NCBI GenBank assembly: GCA_001791795.1
Contig: MGFH01000146.1
Location: 1 to 43,094 of the forward strand
Origin: Candidatus Wallbacteria bacterium GWC2_49_35
GTDB lineage: Bacteria; Muiribacteriota; UBA9980
Length of the DNA: 43,094 bases
Reading direction: 5' to 3'
The notes beneath the pieces were generated by a model. That model made no database searches, had not been told where the DNA came from, and worked only from the letters and a program-made list of their open reading frames with translations. This document shows positions 7,427 through 16,098 of the stretch, piece after piece (positions within the stretch are counted from its first letter, which is position 1; each line of letters opens with the position of its first letter). A program made the translations under genes and the position numbers.

Positions 7427-9532
7427 TTATCTCAGATAAAGGTCGAGTTCCATAGCTTCGGGTTTGCCTGCCAGTTTGACCTTTTCTTCGTTTATAAGTC
7501 TGATGAGAGCGTCGAGTTTTTGTATGTTTTCAGCCAGTTTGTTGTTGCCGCCGTCGATTTTAACGGCTTTTTTGAGTTCGTTGCGCGCGGAAACGTAAAG
7601 TTTCATTTCTTTGTAAACGCTTCCCAGGGCCACTCTTACATTTACGGCCGAAGGGTTTTCCGCCAGATATTCAGCGGCCGCCGCCCGCGCTTGTTCGTAT
7701 CCGCCGGCGTCGATATGACGTTTTATTTCAGCCAGAACAGTTTTTTCGGTTTTAATGCCGGCGTTCACGGCATTTCCGCCGGTTTCGTTTGCTTTGTTAT
7801 TCAGGTTCAGAGCGAGTTTCAGATCTTTTTTATGCTCTTGGATTATAAGATTTTCATTGTTATTCTTCGACTTTATTTTGAATATCGCTTTTTTATTTTC
7901 CACGCCGGGTTTCGAGGCTGCCGCCGTTCTTGCCGCCGCAGCTTTATTCGCGGTTTCAGGTCCGGTTGCGCGTTCCGGTTCCGGCCGCTGGACGAAATTT
8001 TCCGCTCCCGCCGGCGCCGAAAAAATATTGAGATAACTCATATCGGATGAAAATGAATCGGGCCCTGATCCAGAGTAGCAGTTCTGCGAGTCCAGATGGA
8101 GAAGATTTATGAAGGAATATCTGGCGACGCCGGCGTTGGTCTTCGCCGTTGAGAGTTCGATCGTCATTAAAATAAAGTCGTCCTGCCCGCCCGCCGCCTC
8201 GTCTGAGTCCGCGGAAGCGGTGCGATGGACGCTTTCGTTTACGCGTTTTATCGAAGGCATATACGATAAAAATTCACTGAAACAAGTCTGGTTGATCATA
8301 TCGACGAAGGATTTTTCGAATCCCCTGGCGATGACCGCGTCGTTTTCGCCGACCTCGAAGTCATAGTTGCCGGTTTTAAAGCGTATGGTCTCGTTGAAAG
8401 CCTGCGCTTCTTCCTTCAGGCCGATGCTGACTCTGTATCCTGAATTCAGGTTGATATAGGGCTTGATGGAGATCCTCGAGCTGATGGACTTATGAAGGAC
8501 CTTGATCTCAGCGTTCTCGCTGGAGTCGCATGACAGGCTGGCGGAATTTTTAAGATATTTTTCCAGTAAAGAAAAAAAGTGGTTCTTGTTTTTTACTACT
8601 GAAAAGCCCAGATCGGCCAGGCCGATATCACGGGCGTCGTAGTAGCTGAGTCCCGCCAGATCTTCGAGCACGGCGCGGGGCACTTTGTAGAATCTGTAAT
8701 TTATGACCGGCACTCCGTTGGCGTTTTCGAGTCCCGAAATGCGCGCGCTTATTTTATTGAGCGTTTCCATTTCGTCGGAGACGATAAGCGAATTCAGATC
8801 GTAGTTGGGATAGGCGCTGCCGTGTTTCGAAAGCGTTTTTTCAATCCCGGCGAAAGCTTCCTTCAAATTCACATTTTTCAAAACGAAAAGTTTGGTCTGC
8901 AGCGACGCCTGAGCGCCTTCGGATTCGCGCGAGTCCATGACGTCGATCTTGTTTATCTCGCTGATTATGCTGTCGGCGATTTCGGGGCGTTCGTCCAGAA
9001 CCAGCACTCCGCTTTTTTCGTCGCAGGCGACCGAAGAGTCGTCCGATCTCATCGATTCGACGATCCGTTTGATTTCGCCGATCTTTACGAAAGCGGGCGC
9101 GATCATTACCCTTTTAAACCCGATGCGGTCGCCGGTAATTGAAAAAGCGCCCCCGCGCTTGCTTTCAATCACGATGGCGTCTTTTTCGAGTTTGTAACCG
9201 TATGAGCTGCCCTTTAATATCGAGGCAAGTGCGTCGCCCAGCGAAACGCTTATGAGGTTGACGCTGGCGATCCCTTTTATTTCGACGCCTGAGCGTATCT
9301 TAATTCCGTGGTCGATGGATATCTTTCTGAGGATATCGCTTATCGCGGCGGATTCGAACTTGTATGAAACCCTGACCGCGGCGAGCGGAGAATCCTGGGT
9401 AATGCGGCTGTCGCCGCTTCCGATCTTCGCGCTTCCTGAAAGCAGGAAGGACGCGAACAGGATCGAAACGAACGACAGCAGCGGAAGCGTTTTTTTCAGC
9501 ATGTTATTTTTGTACGGTTTTGCATTATACAC
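7427..9532 (-). CDS. Exported secretin-like N-terminal (STN/N-domain) protein with TPR tail, no barrel
   Basis: The 701 residues begin with a signal peptide (LPLLSFVSILFASFLLSGSA, about 17-36). An STN-type domain follows at about 55-125, then two secretin N-domain-like units at about 148-197 (EIKRIVESM, SGVLVLDE) and 216-269 (FVLKNVNLKEAFAGI, NSLIVSDE). These resemble the periplasmic rings of PilQ/GspD. The conserved secretin beta-barrel is not recognisable. The C-terminus, about 605-690, looks like TPR helices (EQARAAAAEYLAENPSAVNV). The protein may be a periplasmic assembly or peptidoglycan-linked partner of a secretin or type IV pilus machine. The start chosen is GTG at 9532, with GAGG 5 bp upstream. 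An ATG at 9502 would also leave an intact signal peptide. The LysM gene lies 52 bp upstream in the same direction. Confidence 0.75.
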   Translation of the reverse strand: MYNAKPYKNNMLKKTLPLLSFVSILFASFLLSGSAKIGSGDSRITQDSPLAAVRVSYKFESAAISDILRKISIDHGIKIRSGVEIKGIASVNLISVSLGDALASILKGSSYGYKLEKDAIVIESKRGGAFSITGDRIGFKRVMIAPAFVKIGEIKRIVESMRSDDSSVACDEKSGVLVLDERPEIADSIISEINKIDVMDSRESEGAQASLQTKLFVLKNVNLKEAFAGIEKTLSKHGSAYPNYDLNSLIVSDEMETLNKISARISGLENANGVPVINYRFYKVPRAVLEDLAGLSYYDARDIGLADLGFSVVKNKNHFFSLLEKYLKNSASLSCDSSENAEIKVLHKSISSRISIKPYINLNSGYRVSIGLKEEAQAFNETIRFKTGNYDFEVGENDAVIARGFEKSFVDMINQTCFSEFLSYMPSIKRVNESVHRTASADSDEAAGGQDDFILMTIELSTAKTNAGVARYSFINLLHLDSQNCYSGSGPDSFSSDMSYLNIFSAPAGAENFVQRPEPERATGPETANKAAAARTAAASKPGVENKKAIFKIKSKNNNENLIIQEHKKDLKLALNLNNKANETGGNAVNAGIKTEKTVLAEIKRHIDAGGYEQARAAAAEYLAENPSAVNVRVALGSVYKEMKLYVSARNELKKAVKIDGGNNKLAENIQKLDALIRLINEEKVKLAGKPEAMELDLYLR

Positions 9533-9584
9533 TGTAGCCTCGATTTAAGAATTTTATTGCCGCCGCAGCCGCCATCCGCCTTGA

Positions 9585-10649
9585 TTAAAAGTTGAGGCGC
9601 TCTATCTGCGAAGCGTATTTTTCTATCTGTCTCTTGGTTTCCTCGAGCGAAGCGTCGCTCGTGTTGCGCGAAAGATGGAACCTTTTGACGGGTTCGGAGT
9701 TTCCGGCCGTTTCGGCGGTTTCGATCGTATCATTTAAAGTTTCGGCCATGTCGTCGGTTTCGCCGGCCGCGGCTGCAGCGGTTCCCGCCTGGTTAACGGT
9801 GAATTGAACGGGTATCAGGAGCGTGTCGCCCGGATTGATTTCGCTCTTTTCATTCAATTTAGCAAGCGCTTTGGGGCTTATTTTATTCTGCGTGTATTTT
9901 TCGGCGATGGAGTCGAGTGTGTCGTTCTCGCCGGCCTGCACCTGGTGGAAAACGATGCGCAGGTTCTGGCCTTCGTTGAGTTTATAAGGCGCTTTGACCT
10001 CATTCACGGTCGATATATTTTTGAACATGAAAGCGTCTTTGTAAAAATTTTTCGATATGCCGGCAAGCGTGTCGCCCTGCTTCACTTCGTAATTTTTGAT
10101 CACGGTGGGAAGGTCGGAGCGGATCGAAAGCGATTCGCCGTTGGCTCCGGTGAGTTTTTTAGCGATAAGCGCGTCGATCTCGGCGTCGATGTCGCGGTCT
10201 TTGAATTTCGCGCTGACGTTGCGTTTGACGGCCATTTCTTCAATTCGTTCTTTATAGCGTGAAATCTGTGTTTTTGTTTCTGACGCCGTCGCGGCTGTTG
10301 TCGAGGCCGTCGTAGCGGCCGCGGCGGTCGTGTTTTCTTCCGCGGTTTCCGTGTCGGTTTCTACTTCATCGACGGGCGTAGTGTAGGTTTTGGTTTCCAC
10401 ATTGGCGGGGCTCAAAGCCTGGGCGTATTTGTTCTGAAGATCCAGTTTAGCCAGCTGTTCAGGTTTCATTGTGCTTTTGAGTTTGTTGATGCGCTCGGAC
10501 GTTTGCTGCGAGATCCTGGCGAATACTTCATCGTAGTTTTTAGCGCCGTCGGTTTCTTTAGCCTTGGCTTCATTTTTTTTCGAAGAGTAAGAGTTCAACA
10601 AGTCCTGAGTGCGTGCCGAGATTAAGTCGTTACTTCTTAAGTTTTCCAT
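9585..10649 (-). CDS. Double LysM-domain protein
   Basis: The 354-residue protein has two LysM modules near the C-terminus, at about 187-234 (YEVKQGDTLAGISKNFY) and 235-283 (ENDTLDSIAEKY, INPGDTLLIP). LysM modules bind the GlcNAc backbone of peptidoglycan. The first 90 residues are charged and helical. Residues 95-125 form a Thr/Ala/Glu linker and 130-170 a coiled-coil-like stretch. No signal peptide is visible, so localisation is unclear. It may reach the wall by another route or be part of a cytoplasmic or inner-membrane assembly. AGGGGG lies 8 nt before the ATG. The secretin-like gene follows 52 bp downstream and is probably co-transcribed. Confidence 0.85.
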   Translation of the reverse strand: MENLRSNDLISARTQDLLNSYSSKKNEAKAKETDGAKNYDEVFARISQQTSERINKLKSTMKPEQLAKLDLQNKYAQALSPANVETKTYTTPVDEVETDTETAEENTTAAAATTASTTAATASETKTQISRYKERIEEMAVKRNVSAKFKDRDIDAEIDALIAKKLTGANGESLSIRSDLPTVIKNYEVKQGDTLAGISKNFYKDAFMFKNISTVNEVKAPYKLNEGQNLRIVFHQVQAGENDTLDSIAEKYTQNKISPKALAKLNEKSEINPGDTLLIPVQFTVNQAGTAAAAAGETDDMAETLNDTIETAETAGNSEPVKRFHLSRNTSDASLEETKRQIEKYASQIERLNF

Positions 10650-10770
10650 TATTAAAACCCCCTGTTATTTTTCTATTTTTTTATTTTTATACACTGACTA
10701 TCGGATAAAAATTAAAATAATTAAGGGGGGATTATATTTTTTCTTAAGTTACGTTGAAGAAAATTGATAG

Positions 10771-10845
10771 AAGTGGAGAACGGAGAGTGGAGAGTGGAGA
10801 GTTAAAGGACTTTTTTAATGATTTAAAATAATATAGATCTTATTG
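10771..10845. repeat. Heptad array (copy 2, single arm)
   Basis: Purine-rich heptads (GGAGAAC, GGAGAGT repeated) at 10771-10804 are followed by TTAAAGGACTTTTTTAATG, which matches the inner border of the other elements. No complementary second arm is visible. The array is not adjacent to a stop codon, unlike most other copies. Confidence 0.75.
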
Positions 10846-10879
10846 ATTAGTTGAGTAAATAAAAGATGTCAGGGGTGAC

Positions 10880-10907
10880 GGAAAAAAACGCGGCACCCGC
10901 CTGTCAC
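10880..10907 (-). terminator. Possible weak terminator after the DUF445 gene
   Basis: Read on the minus strand, GCGGGTGCCGC (4-bp stem, 3-nt loop) is followed by seven T residues just downstream of the DUF445 stop codon. The stem is short, so this is tentative. Confidence 0.3.
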
Positions 10908-10918
10908 TACCGGCTAAA

Positions 10919-12154
10919 TCAGCCGATGTAATTTTTGAAAATATAGATCACCAGGCCTACAAGACCGCCCACTATGGCGCCGTTGAGCCTTATGTACTGA
11001 AGGTCGTCGCCGACCTTGTCCTCGATCTGCGCGACGAGTTCGTCGTCGTTGACGCCGTCGATATTGGCCCTCACGATCTCGCCGATCTGCGAGTGGTTTT
11101 CATTGACGAAAACCGATATTTTATTTTTCAGCCACGAATTGAACTTGCCCTTCACGTCTTCGTTCATTTTAAGGTCGGCCGCGGCCGCGGAGGCGGTGTT
11201 GAAAAGGAATGCGACGACTTCTTCCCTGTTATCCCTTATCATTGCGGCGGCGAGGCCGTTAAAATCGGCGCTTTCGGCCGCGTGGCGGAGCATCAGAGAA
11301 GGCAGCGCGTCGATCATGGGGTTCTGCCTTATTTTTCCGATCATATTTTTCAGCGTGTGGTTGAGCTGCGCGTTAAGTTCGTGGTCTTCGTTCGCGCGCG
11401 CGCTTTCCAGCTCGGCGTTCAGAAGTTTCACCAGCTCCTGCGCGATCGAGTCGTAATTTAAAACGCCTATCGTTTCGCCGAATTCAACGGCGGTTTTGAT
11501 TATTTCGTATTTCTGGGCATAACTCAATATTATGCGCCTGAGCTTTTCGCGCAGCACGAAGTTGGTGTCGGGCATGACAAGCCAGGTTTCGACCTCGGAT
11601 ATTATTATCGTTCTGAAAAAGTCCAGGTTCGATTCGAGCGCGCCCGCCAGAGGCGTTTTGAAGTCGATCGCCGCGAGTTCGCGTTCGACCGATTCCAGCG
11701 CCTTCGAAAGGTCTATTTTAGCGCATCCGCCGTTTTTGCTCGTCAGCCTGGAGGCGAGTTCGTCGGCCATAAATCCGAAAAAACTTTTGGCGTCTTCGTT
11801 GCCGCTGGATAAAAGGGCCGCGGATATCTCGGACGAAAAATCGTAGCCTTCGAGTTTTTTCAGGATCGCGTCCCGCGTCAGCCACTGCGTCTGAAGCATC
11901 TCGACGATGCGGTCCGTTATTTTGCGTCTGTTCTTTTTGATGATCGAGGTATGCGGTATGGGCAGGTTCAGCGGGTGCCTGAAAAGCGCGACTACCGCGA
12001 ACCAGTCCGCGAGGCCGCCCACCATGGCCGCTTCGAAAAAAGCGTGCGCCAGTTTAAGCGCCTCGGGCCCCGCGCTCAGGGTAAGAAGGTATCCAATCAT
12101 GGCGAGCACAAGAGATGCCGGCGCCAGGTATGTAATGTTGAAATATCTTTTCAT
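10919..12154 (-). CDS. DUF445 family membrane protein
   Basis: The 411-residue protein has the DUF445 signature GGLADWFAVVALFRHP near its N-terminal hydrophobic segments. It also has the family's C-terminal hairpin pattern (LQYIRLNGAIVGGLVGL) ending in a last membrane segment. The middle is a long, mostly helical soluble region. Members are membrane-associated proteins of unknown role (YheB/YjiN-like). The ATG at 12154 is preferred. A TTG at 12196 would extend the frame by 14 residues, but that TTG forms the -35 box of the likely promoter. GAG lies 4 nt upstream of the ATG. Confidence 0.88.
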   Translation of the reverse strand: MKRYFNITYLAPASLVLAMIGYLLTLSAGPEALKLAHAFFEAAMVGGLADWFAVVALFRHPLNLPIPHTSIIKKNRRKITDRIVEMLQTQWLTRDAILKKLEGYDFSSEISAALLSSGNEDAKSFFGFMADELASRLTSKNGGCAKIDLSKALESVERELAAIDFKTPLAGALESNLDFFRTIIISEVETWLVMPDTNFVLREKLRRIILSYAQKYEIIKTAVEFGETIGVLNYDSIAQELVKLLNAELESARANEDHELNAQLNHTLKNMIGKIRQNPMIDALPSLMLRHAAESADFNGLAAAMIRDNREEVVAFLFNTASAAAADLKMNEDVKGKFNSWLKNKISVFVNENHSQIGEIVRANIDGVNDDELVAQIEDKVGDDLQYIRLNGAIVGGLVGLVIYIFKNYIG

Positions 12155-12167
12155 AATCTCAATAATA

Positions 12168-12196
12168 TATATAACACAATAACATTTTTTTTTCAA
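12168..12196 (-). promoter_or_regulatory. Possible promoter for the DUF445 gene
   Basis: On the minus strand TTGAAA (12196-12191) and TATATA (12173-12168) are 17 bp apart. The leader would be very short, only a few bases before the ATG at 12154, so the exact -10 is uncertain. Confidence 0.4.
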
Positions 12197-12204
12197 TCAA
12201 TATA

Positions 12205-12244
12205 TTGAAAAATCGCGGAAACGCTTGTGGGCATCTCCGCGATT
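12205..12244 (-). terminator. Intrinsic terminator downstream of the MBL-fold gene
   Basis: A 9-bp inverted repeat AATCGCGGA/TCCGCGATT (12211-12219 and 12236-12244) is followed on the minus strand by a T run. It sits about 85 bp past the stop codon at 12329. Confidence 0.55.
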
Positions 12245-12300
12245 AATTTGATAAACTTATTTTCCGTTATCGTTATTATTTTTATTTATGCTTATTTTTT

Positions 12301-12320
12301 TTCTCTATTCTCTACTATCC
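12301..12320. repeat. Short heptad array (copy 3)
   Basis: On the minus strand this reads GGATAGT AGAGAAT AGAGAA, beginning 8 bp after the stop codon of the MBL-fold gene. The units and polarity match the other heptad arrays. Confidence 0.65.
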
Positions 12321-12328
12321 GAATGTTG

Positions 12329-14968
12329 TTATTTTGCTATCTTGAGAGACTTGTGATAGAGTTCTTCGAGTGCTTTTATCTTTTCGCCGGCTCTTTCCAT
12401 TACTTCGGAATTTTCGGCTGCCTGATAGCGTACGCGGTCGAGAACTTTTTTGATGACGCCGCTGAAGCTGGGTATATATTTAGCGTTGTCACCGTCGAAG
12501 AACCTTATGAAGTGCTCGATCGACGATTCGATCTTGTCGCTGCTGTAGTCGAATTCTTCGAGCAGCTGAGCGGCGATCTTTTCTGCGCGGATGGCGGTGC
12601 CTATAACGGCCGACTGATTGAGGCTGCCTTCGGCTATGGTGTTTTTGGTGTCGTCGCTGATGTAGGTCATTTCGGTCGAAAGTTCATCGACGCGCTTTTT
12701 AGCGGGAGAAGCGAGCCATTTTATAACATCGTAGTTGTAAACGTGCGTCTGGTTGTTGTTTGTGTAGGTGTAGGCGCCGCTGTCGATGTGGAAGCCGCCG
12801 AATACCGCTACTTTTCCGCCGCCGGGAAGAACCTCGCCCGCGTCGACCACCACGGTAGCGCCCGCGGGATAGATGACGCCGTCGCCGGCGTTGTCTGAAT
12901 CGATGTTGTAGGTGTCGTCGTCGCCGTAGGTTATGGGAATTATGGTTTTATCGGCTGCTGTTATGGGTTTCATTTTTGCGTTGAGCATCGATGCGCTGCC
13001 TTTGATGACGATCATATTTACTTCGGGCGATACGATCTTTCTTTCGAACAGATGCATGAACAGAAGGAATGCCATGTTCTGGCCGGGGCTGTTGGTCGGA
13101 TCCAGTACTTCGTCGTCGTTGGCCCTGATGTTGGAGCCTATCTGTTCTAATACTTTATTTATGGTCTGCGGTTCGGAGTAATTGCCGAAGTCGGCTTTAG
13201 TGAGCATCAGGAGGCCGCCGCCATTGTCGACGAACTTTTTGACAAGTGCGAGTTCGGCCGCGTTGATGCCAGCTTCGGTGGTCGAGTTTTCGGACATCAC
13301 AAGCACCGATGCGTTTTTGAGCGTGTTCGCGGTGAAGCGTTCTGTAATGTCGCCGACTTCGAATCCGCGGCTGTAAAGGTCGACCTTGCAGCTTTCATAT
13401 TTGGTGGCGTTGAGGTTTTTGTGCGCCAGGTCGAAAAGAACGAGCTTTCTGGTTACCAGGGCTTTCATCGAGCCTACGGCCAGAGTTTTTTCGCCGTCGG
13501 TGACGACGAAGAGCAGTTCGTACTGTTTGCTCTGCTGCGGGGTCCAGGCCAGGGCCGCGATGCCGCTGGCGGGAATAGTGACGGAGCCGACCTTGTTTTT
13601 GGCTATGATGCTGTCTTCGTAAAGCGTTACTTTCGATTTCGCGGGAGCGCCTTCGATTTTCGCGCTCAGTTTGACCGGCTCGTAAATGAGGGCGGTCTTC
13701 GGGCTCATGTTCATCGAGGCGATCTTGACGCCCGCGGCGCTTTCTTCGGCAGTTTTGAACGTGCCCTGCGCGGTGAGTATCTGGGTCTGGTCTTTAACCG
13801 CTATGGATTCTATTTCGAAATTATACGAAGTGTTCGGCGTAAGGCCGGTGAGCGTGAGCTGGTGATGCTGCTGCTTGTCGGAAGCGAGCTTGGTCTGGCC
13901 GCTCGCCGCGCCGGCGGCGTTGAATTTGACCTTCGTTGAAGAAAGGTGGGTGGTTTCCCATTCGATCGTCGCGCTGTAAGGGGTTACGCTGGTGACGACG
14001 GGGCCGCTGACCAGGGCGTTGGGCGTGCTGTTGCTCGAATATTTGAATTCTACGCCGTCGGTCCATGTTTCGACGGTTTTATCTTCGTCGGTTCTGAGGC
14101 TGTTTTTGCTGTAGTAACCGAGATTCTGGACCGTTATGGGCGACGGGTGCTTGAATTTGTTGTTTAATCCGCACGATATGACGCTCAGCGCCGGCTTCAG
14201 TTTATTTAAATAGCCGGGGTCGGAAGAGGTTTTCGAGCCGTGGTGCGCTACTTTATAAACAGTGCAGGGGAACATGCTTTCGGGATTCATTTTCAGCATG
14301 TGCTCTTCGGCCTGTTTTTCGGAGTCGCCGGGGAAGTGGTAGACGATGTCTTTGAACTGCAATCTGAGCGTGACGGAGAAGTTGTTGAGGTTTTCTTCGC
14401 CCTCCGTAGAATCGACGTTGCCGTCCTGGGTGCTCATGTCGATCGATTCGCCCTGCAGGCCGTACCATTCGCGTGACGGATGCATTACAGTAGTTTCGAT
14501 GCCGTCGCCGAAATCGAGTTTGTCGCCCTTCCAGGCTTTGATTATGGGGACTTTTTTCTTTTTGAGAAGGTTGATGATCTCAGCGTAGATCTGAGATACT
14601 GAAGGCTTGCTTTCGTAAACCGCGCCTATGTCGTATTTGGGTATTATCTTCAGAAGTCCGCCGATGTGGTCGCGGTGAGCGTGTGAGATTACGAGGTAAT
14701 CTATTTTTTTGATGTCGTTGGCTTCAAGATAGGGAATGATATATTTTTCAGCCGCGTATTTGGTGTCGTCGCCGGCGTCGATCATAATTACTTTGCCCGA
14801 TGGAGTGCGGATTATGACGCAGTCGCCCTGGTCGACGTCTAAAAACGTCACCCTGAGCAGTTTGGAATTGTCGGCAGCTTCGGCCCCCAGCGGCGCGAAA
14901 CCCGAAAATAAAAACATGACGGCCGTAAGTACCGCCACAAGCAATAGCCCTCTTCTCGAATACTTCAT
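12329..14968 (-). CDS. Exported ComEC-like metallo-beta-lactamase fold protein with FN3 and Ig-like domains
   Basis: The 879-residue protein has a signal peptide (about 1-32). The MBL-fold hydrolase domain at about 38-300 resembles the C-terminal domain of ComEC. It has SHAHRDH at 95-101, D215 in FPGDS, HHG at 242-244 and H274 in KHPSP, so the metal ligands look complete. A fibronectin type III domain (about 323-408) and an Ig-like domain (415-505) follow. The next region, about 508-765, resembles class I glutamine-amidotransferase-like/DUF4350 folds (LVLFDLAHKN, NGGGLLMLTKADFG). The C-terminal 100 residues are helical. It is probably a periplasmic or surface nuclease or phosphodiesterase, by analogy only. 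GGGGG lies before the ATG. It is divergent from rpsF. Confidence 0.83.
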   Translation of the reverse strand: MKYSRRGLLLVAVLTAVMFLFSGFAPLGAEAADNSKLLRVTFLDVDQGDCVIIRTPSGKVIMIDAGDDTKYAAEKYIIPYLEANDIKKIDYLVISHAHRDHIGGLLKIIPKYDIGAVYESKPSVSQIYAEIINLLKKKKVPIIKAWKGDKLDFGDGIETTVMHPSREWYGLQGESIDMSTQDGNVDSTEGEENLNNFSVTLRLQFKDIVYHFPGDSEKQAEEHMLKMNPESMFPCTVYKVAHHGSKTSSDPGYLNKLKPALSVISCGLNNKFKHPSPITVQNLGYYSKNSLRTDEDKTVETWTDGVEFKYSSNSTPNALVSGPVVTSVTPYSATIEWETTHLSSTKVKFNAAGAASGQTKLASDKQQHHQLTLTGLTPNTSYNFEIESIAVKDQTQILTAQGTFKTAEESAAGVKIASMNMSPKTALIYEPVKLSAKIEGAPAKSKVTLYEDSIIAKNKVGSVTIPASGIAALAWTPQQSKQYELLFVVTDGEKTLAVGSMKALVTRKLVLFDLAHKNLNATKYESCKVDLYSRGFEVGDITERFTANTLKNASVLVMSENSTTEAGINAAELALVKKFVDNGGGLLMLTKADFGNYSEPQTINKVLEQIGSNIRANDDEVLDPTNSPGQNMAFLLFMHLFERKIVSPEVNMIVIKGSASMLNAKMKPITAADKTIIPITYGDDDTYNIDSDNAGDGVIYPAGATVVVDAGEVLPGGGKVAVFGGFHIDSGAYTYTNNNQTHVYNYDVIKWLASPAKKRVDELSTEMTYISDDTKNTIAEGSLNQSAVIGTAIRAEKIAAQLLEEFDYSSDKIESSIEHFIRFFDGDNAKYIPSFSGVIKKVLDRVRYQAAENSEVMERAGEKIKALEELYHKSLKIAK

Positions 14969-15247
14969 ACGATTCCCCCTTCTGTATATCTATATAAAAA
15001 ATAAAAAAATCGGCTTTTCGTTAGAAACAGCTCTTTCGTGAACCTGTCTTGACAATGCAAAAAGCGAATTTTAGGTGGCATTCGGTTAATATTAATGTTG
15101 TTTTAGTGATTTTAATAAATGTCCTTATAATTTTACTTCATAAAAAACCTTTTGTCAACACTCTGATAAAAAATATTAAATTTACTTTAAAAAATCTTGA
15201 TCTGCGATGCCGCAAATTTCTTCCGCCCGAAAAATATTATTAAACGG
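14969..15247. other. Intergenic region between divergent genes, AT-rich
   Basis: This 279-bp stretch holds the ribosome-binding site of the minus-strand MBL gene near 14975. A TTGACA at 15050-15055 has no matching -10 box. A possible 64-codon frame at 15049-15243 has no ribosome-binding site and is rejected. Nothing else was recognised. Confidence 0.5.
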
Positions 15248-15276
15248 TTGACAAACGCAAAGGATCATGTTATAAT
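15248..15276 (+). promoter_or_regulatory. Consensus sigma-70 promoter for rpsF operon
   Basis: Perfect TTGACA (15248-15253) and TATAAT (15271-15276) boxes are separated by 17 bp. The expected start near 15283 gives a leader of about 87 nt before rpsF. Confidence 0.9.
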
Positions 15277-15303
15277 TATGTGGCTTTTATATGTTATCTC
15301 TTT

Positions 15304-15340
15304 GCTCCCGATGCGAACGCATGCATTAAACGGGGGCCGA
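15304..15340 (+). promoter_or_regulatory. Structured rpsF leader, possible S6:S18-binding autoregulatory RNA
   Basis: GCTCCCG (15304-15310) can pair with CGGGGGC (15331-15337). An inner ATGC/GCAT hairpin (15311-15322) and an unpaired stretch lie inside, and the distal strand runs into CCGAA. Many bacteria carry a leader motif before rpsF that is bound by the S6:S18 complex and shuts down translation, with a conserved CCG-containing bulge. The position and the CCGA sequence fit, but no covariance check was possible. Confidence 0.5.
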
Positions 15341-15369
15341 ATTTTTGACCAGGAGGAGGTGAAACATAA

Positions 15370-15696
15370 ATGAAGGCTTACGAATGTATGGTTCTTCTCG
15401 ACCCGACTTTCAACGAGACCGATATCGAAAAGATGATCGCTAAAGTTGAAGAACAGATCCAGAAAAGCGGCAACGTGCTCGAAACGACCAACCGCTGGGG
15501 CAAGCGCAAACTTGCTTACGAAATCAAAAAAGTCAACGAAGCTTATTACGTATTATTCAATTACAAAGCTAACACTCAGTTCAACGTCGAGCTCGATAAA
15601 ACGATGAAGTTTACGACCGGCGTACTGCGTCACATGATCATAGCGAGCTATGTAGAAAAGAAAAAAGCTCCGATTAAAGCTATGCAGGCTGTGTAA
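15370..15696 (+). CDS. rpsF: 30S ribosomal protein S6
   Basis: The 108-residue protein matches S6 along its length (KAYECMVLLDPTF, TTNRWGKRKLAYEIKK, YYVLFNY, VLRHMII). S6 binds the 16S rRNA central domain as a heterodimer with S18, which is encoded just downstream. AGGAGGAGGT lies 9 nt before the ATG. It is the first gene behind the promoter at 15248-15276. In many bacteria ssb follows rpsF. Here only 86 bp of non-coding DNA separates it from rpsR. Confidence 0.98.
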   Translation: MKAYECMVLLDPTFNETDIEKMIAKVEEQIQKSGNVLETTNRWGKRKLAYEIKKVNEAYYVLFNYKANTQFNVELDKTMKFTTGVLRHMIIASYVEKKKAPIKAMQAV

Positions 15697-15782
15697 TTTT
15701 ATTTCCGCGTTTAATTCGCGTTTAAATTTTTGAATTTTAATTTCAATCGCATTATTAATAATAAGAAGGAAGGAGGATAACT

Positions 15783-16058
15783 ATGGCAATGTCACAAGGA
15801 GGCCGCGGCGGATCCAGGGACGGCAAAAAGAGAATGATGCGCACCCCCCGCTCGAAAGTCTGCATGTTCTGCAAAGACGGCGTCGATTATCTCGACTATA
15901 AAGACACCAAAATAAGAAAATATGTTAACGATAGAGGCAAATTACTCCCCAGACGCGTTACCGGCAACTGCGCAAAACATCAGCGCATGATCACGATATC
16001 GGTAAAACGCGCTCGTGAAATCGCGCTTCTCGCGTTCGTAAGCGAAAGAGTGGTTTAG
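15783..16058 (+). CDS. rpsR: 30S ribosomal protein S18, zinc-ribbon form
   Basis: The 91-residue protein has the S18 core ([44 protein letters not shown]). C27, C30, C63 and H66 make a complete CxxC...CxxH zinc site, so this is the zinc-binding (C+) form. GGAAGGAGG lies upstream of the ATG. It sits between rpsF and the DUF2232 gene as in many Gram-positive-type gene orders. Confidence 0.98.
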   Translation: MAMSQGGRGGSRDGKKRMMRTPRSKVCMFCKDGVDYLDYKDTKIRKYVNDRGKLLPRRVTGNCAKHQRMITISVKRAREIALLAFVSERVV

Positions 16059-16098
16059 GCCGCTGTTTATAATACAAAACTATTGAAAGCGAAGTTTA

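Noticed and set aside
15049-15243. 64-codon frame in the rpsF upstream region
   Set aside because: AT-rich random-like product, no SD, and it ends just before the rpsF promoter.
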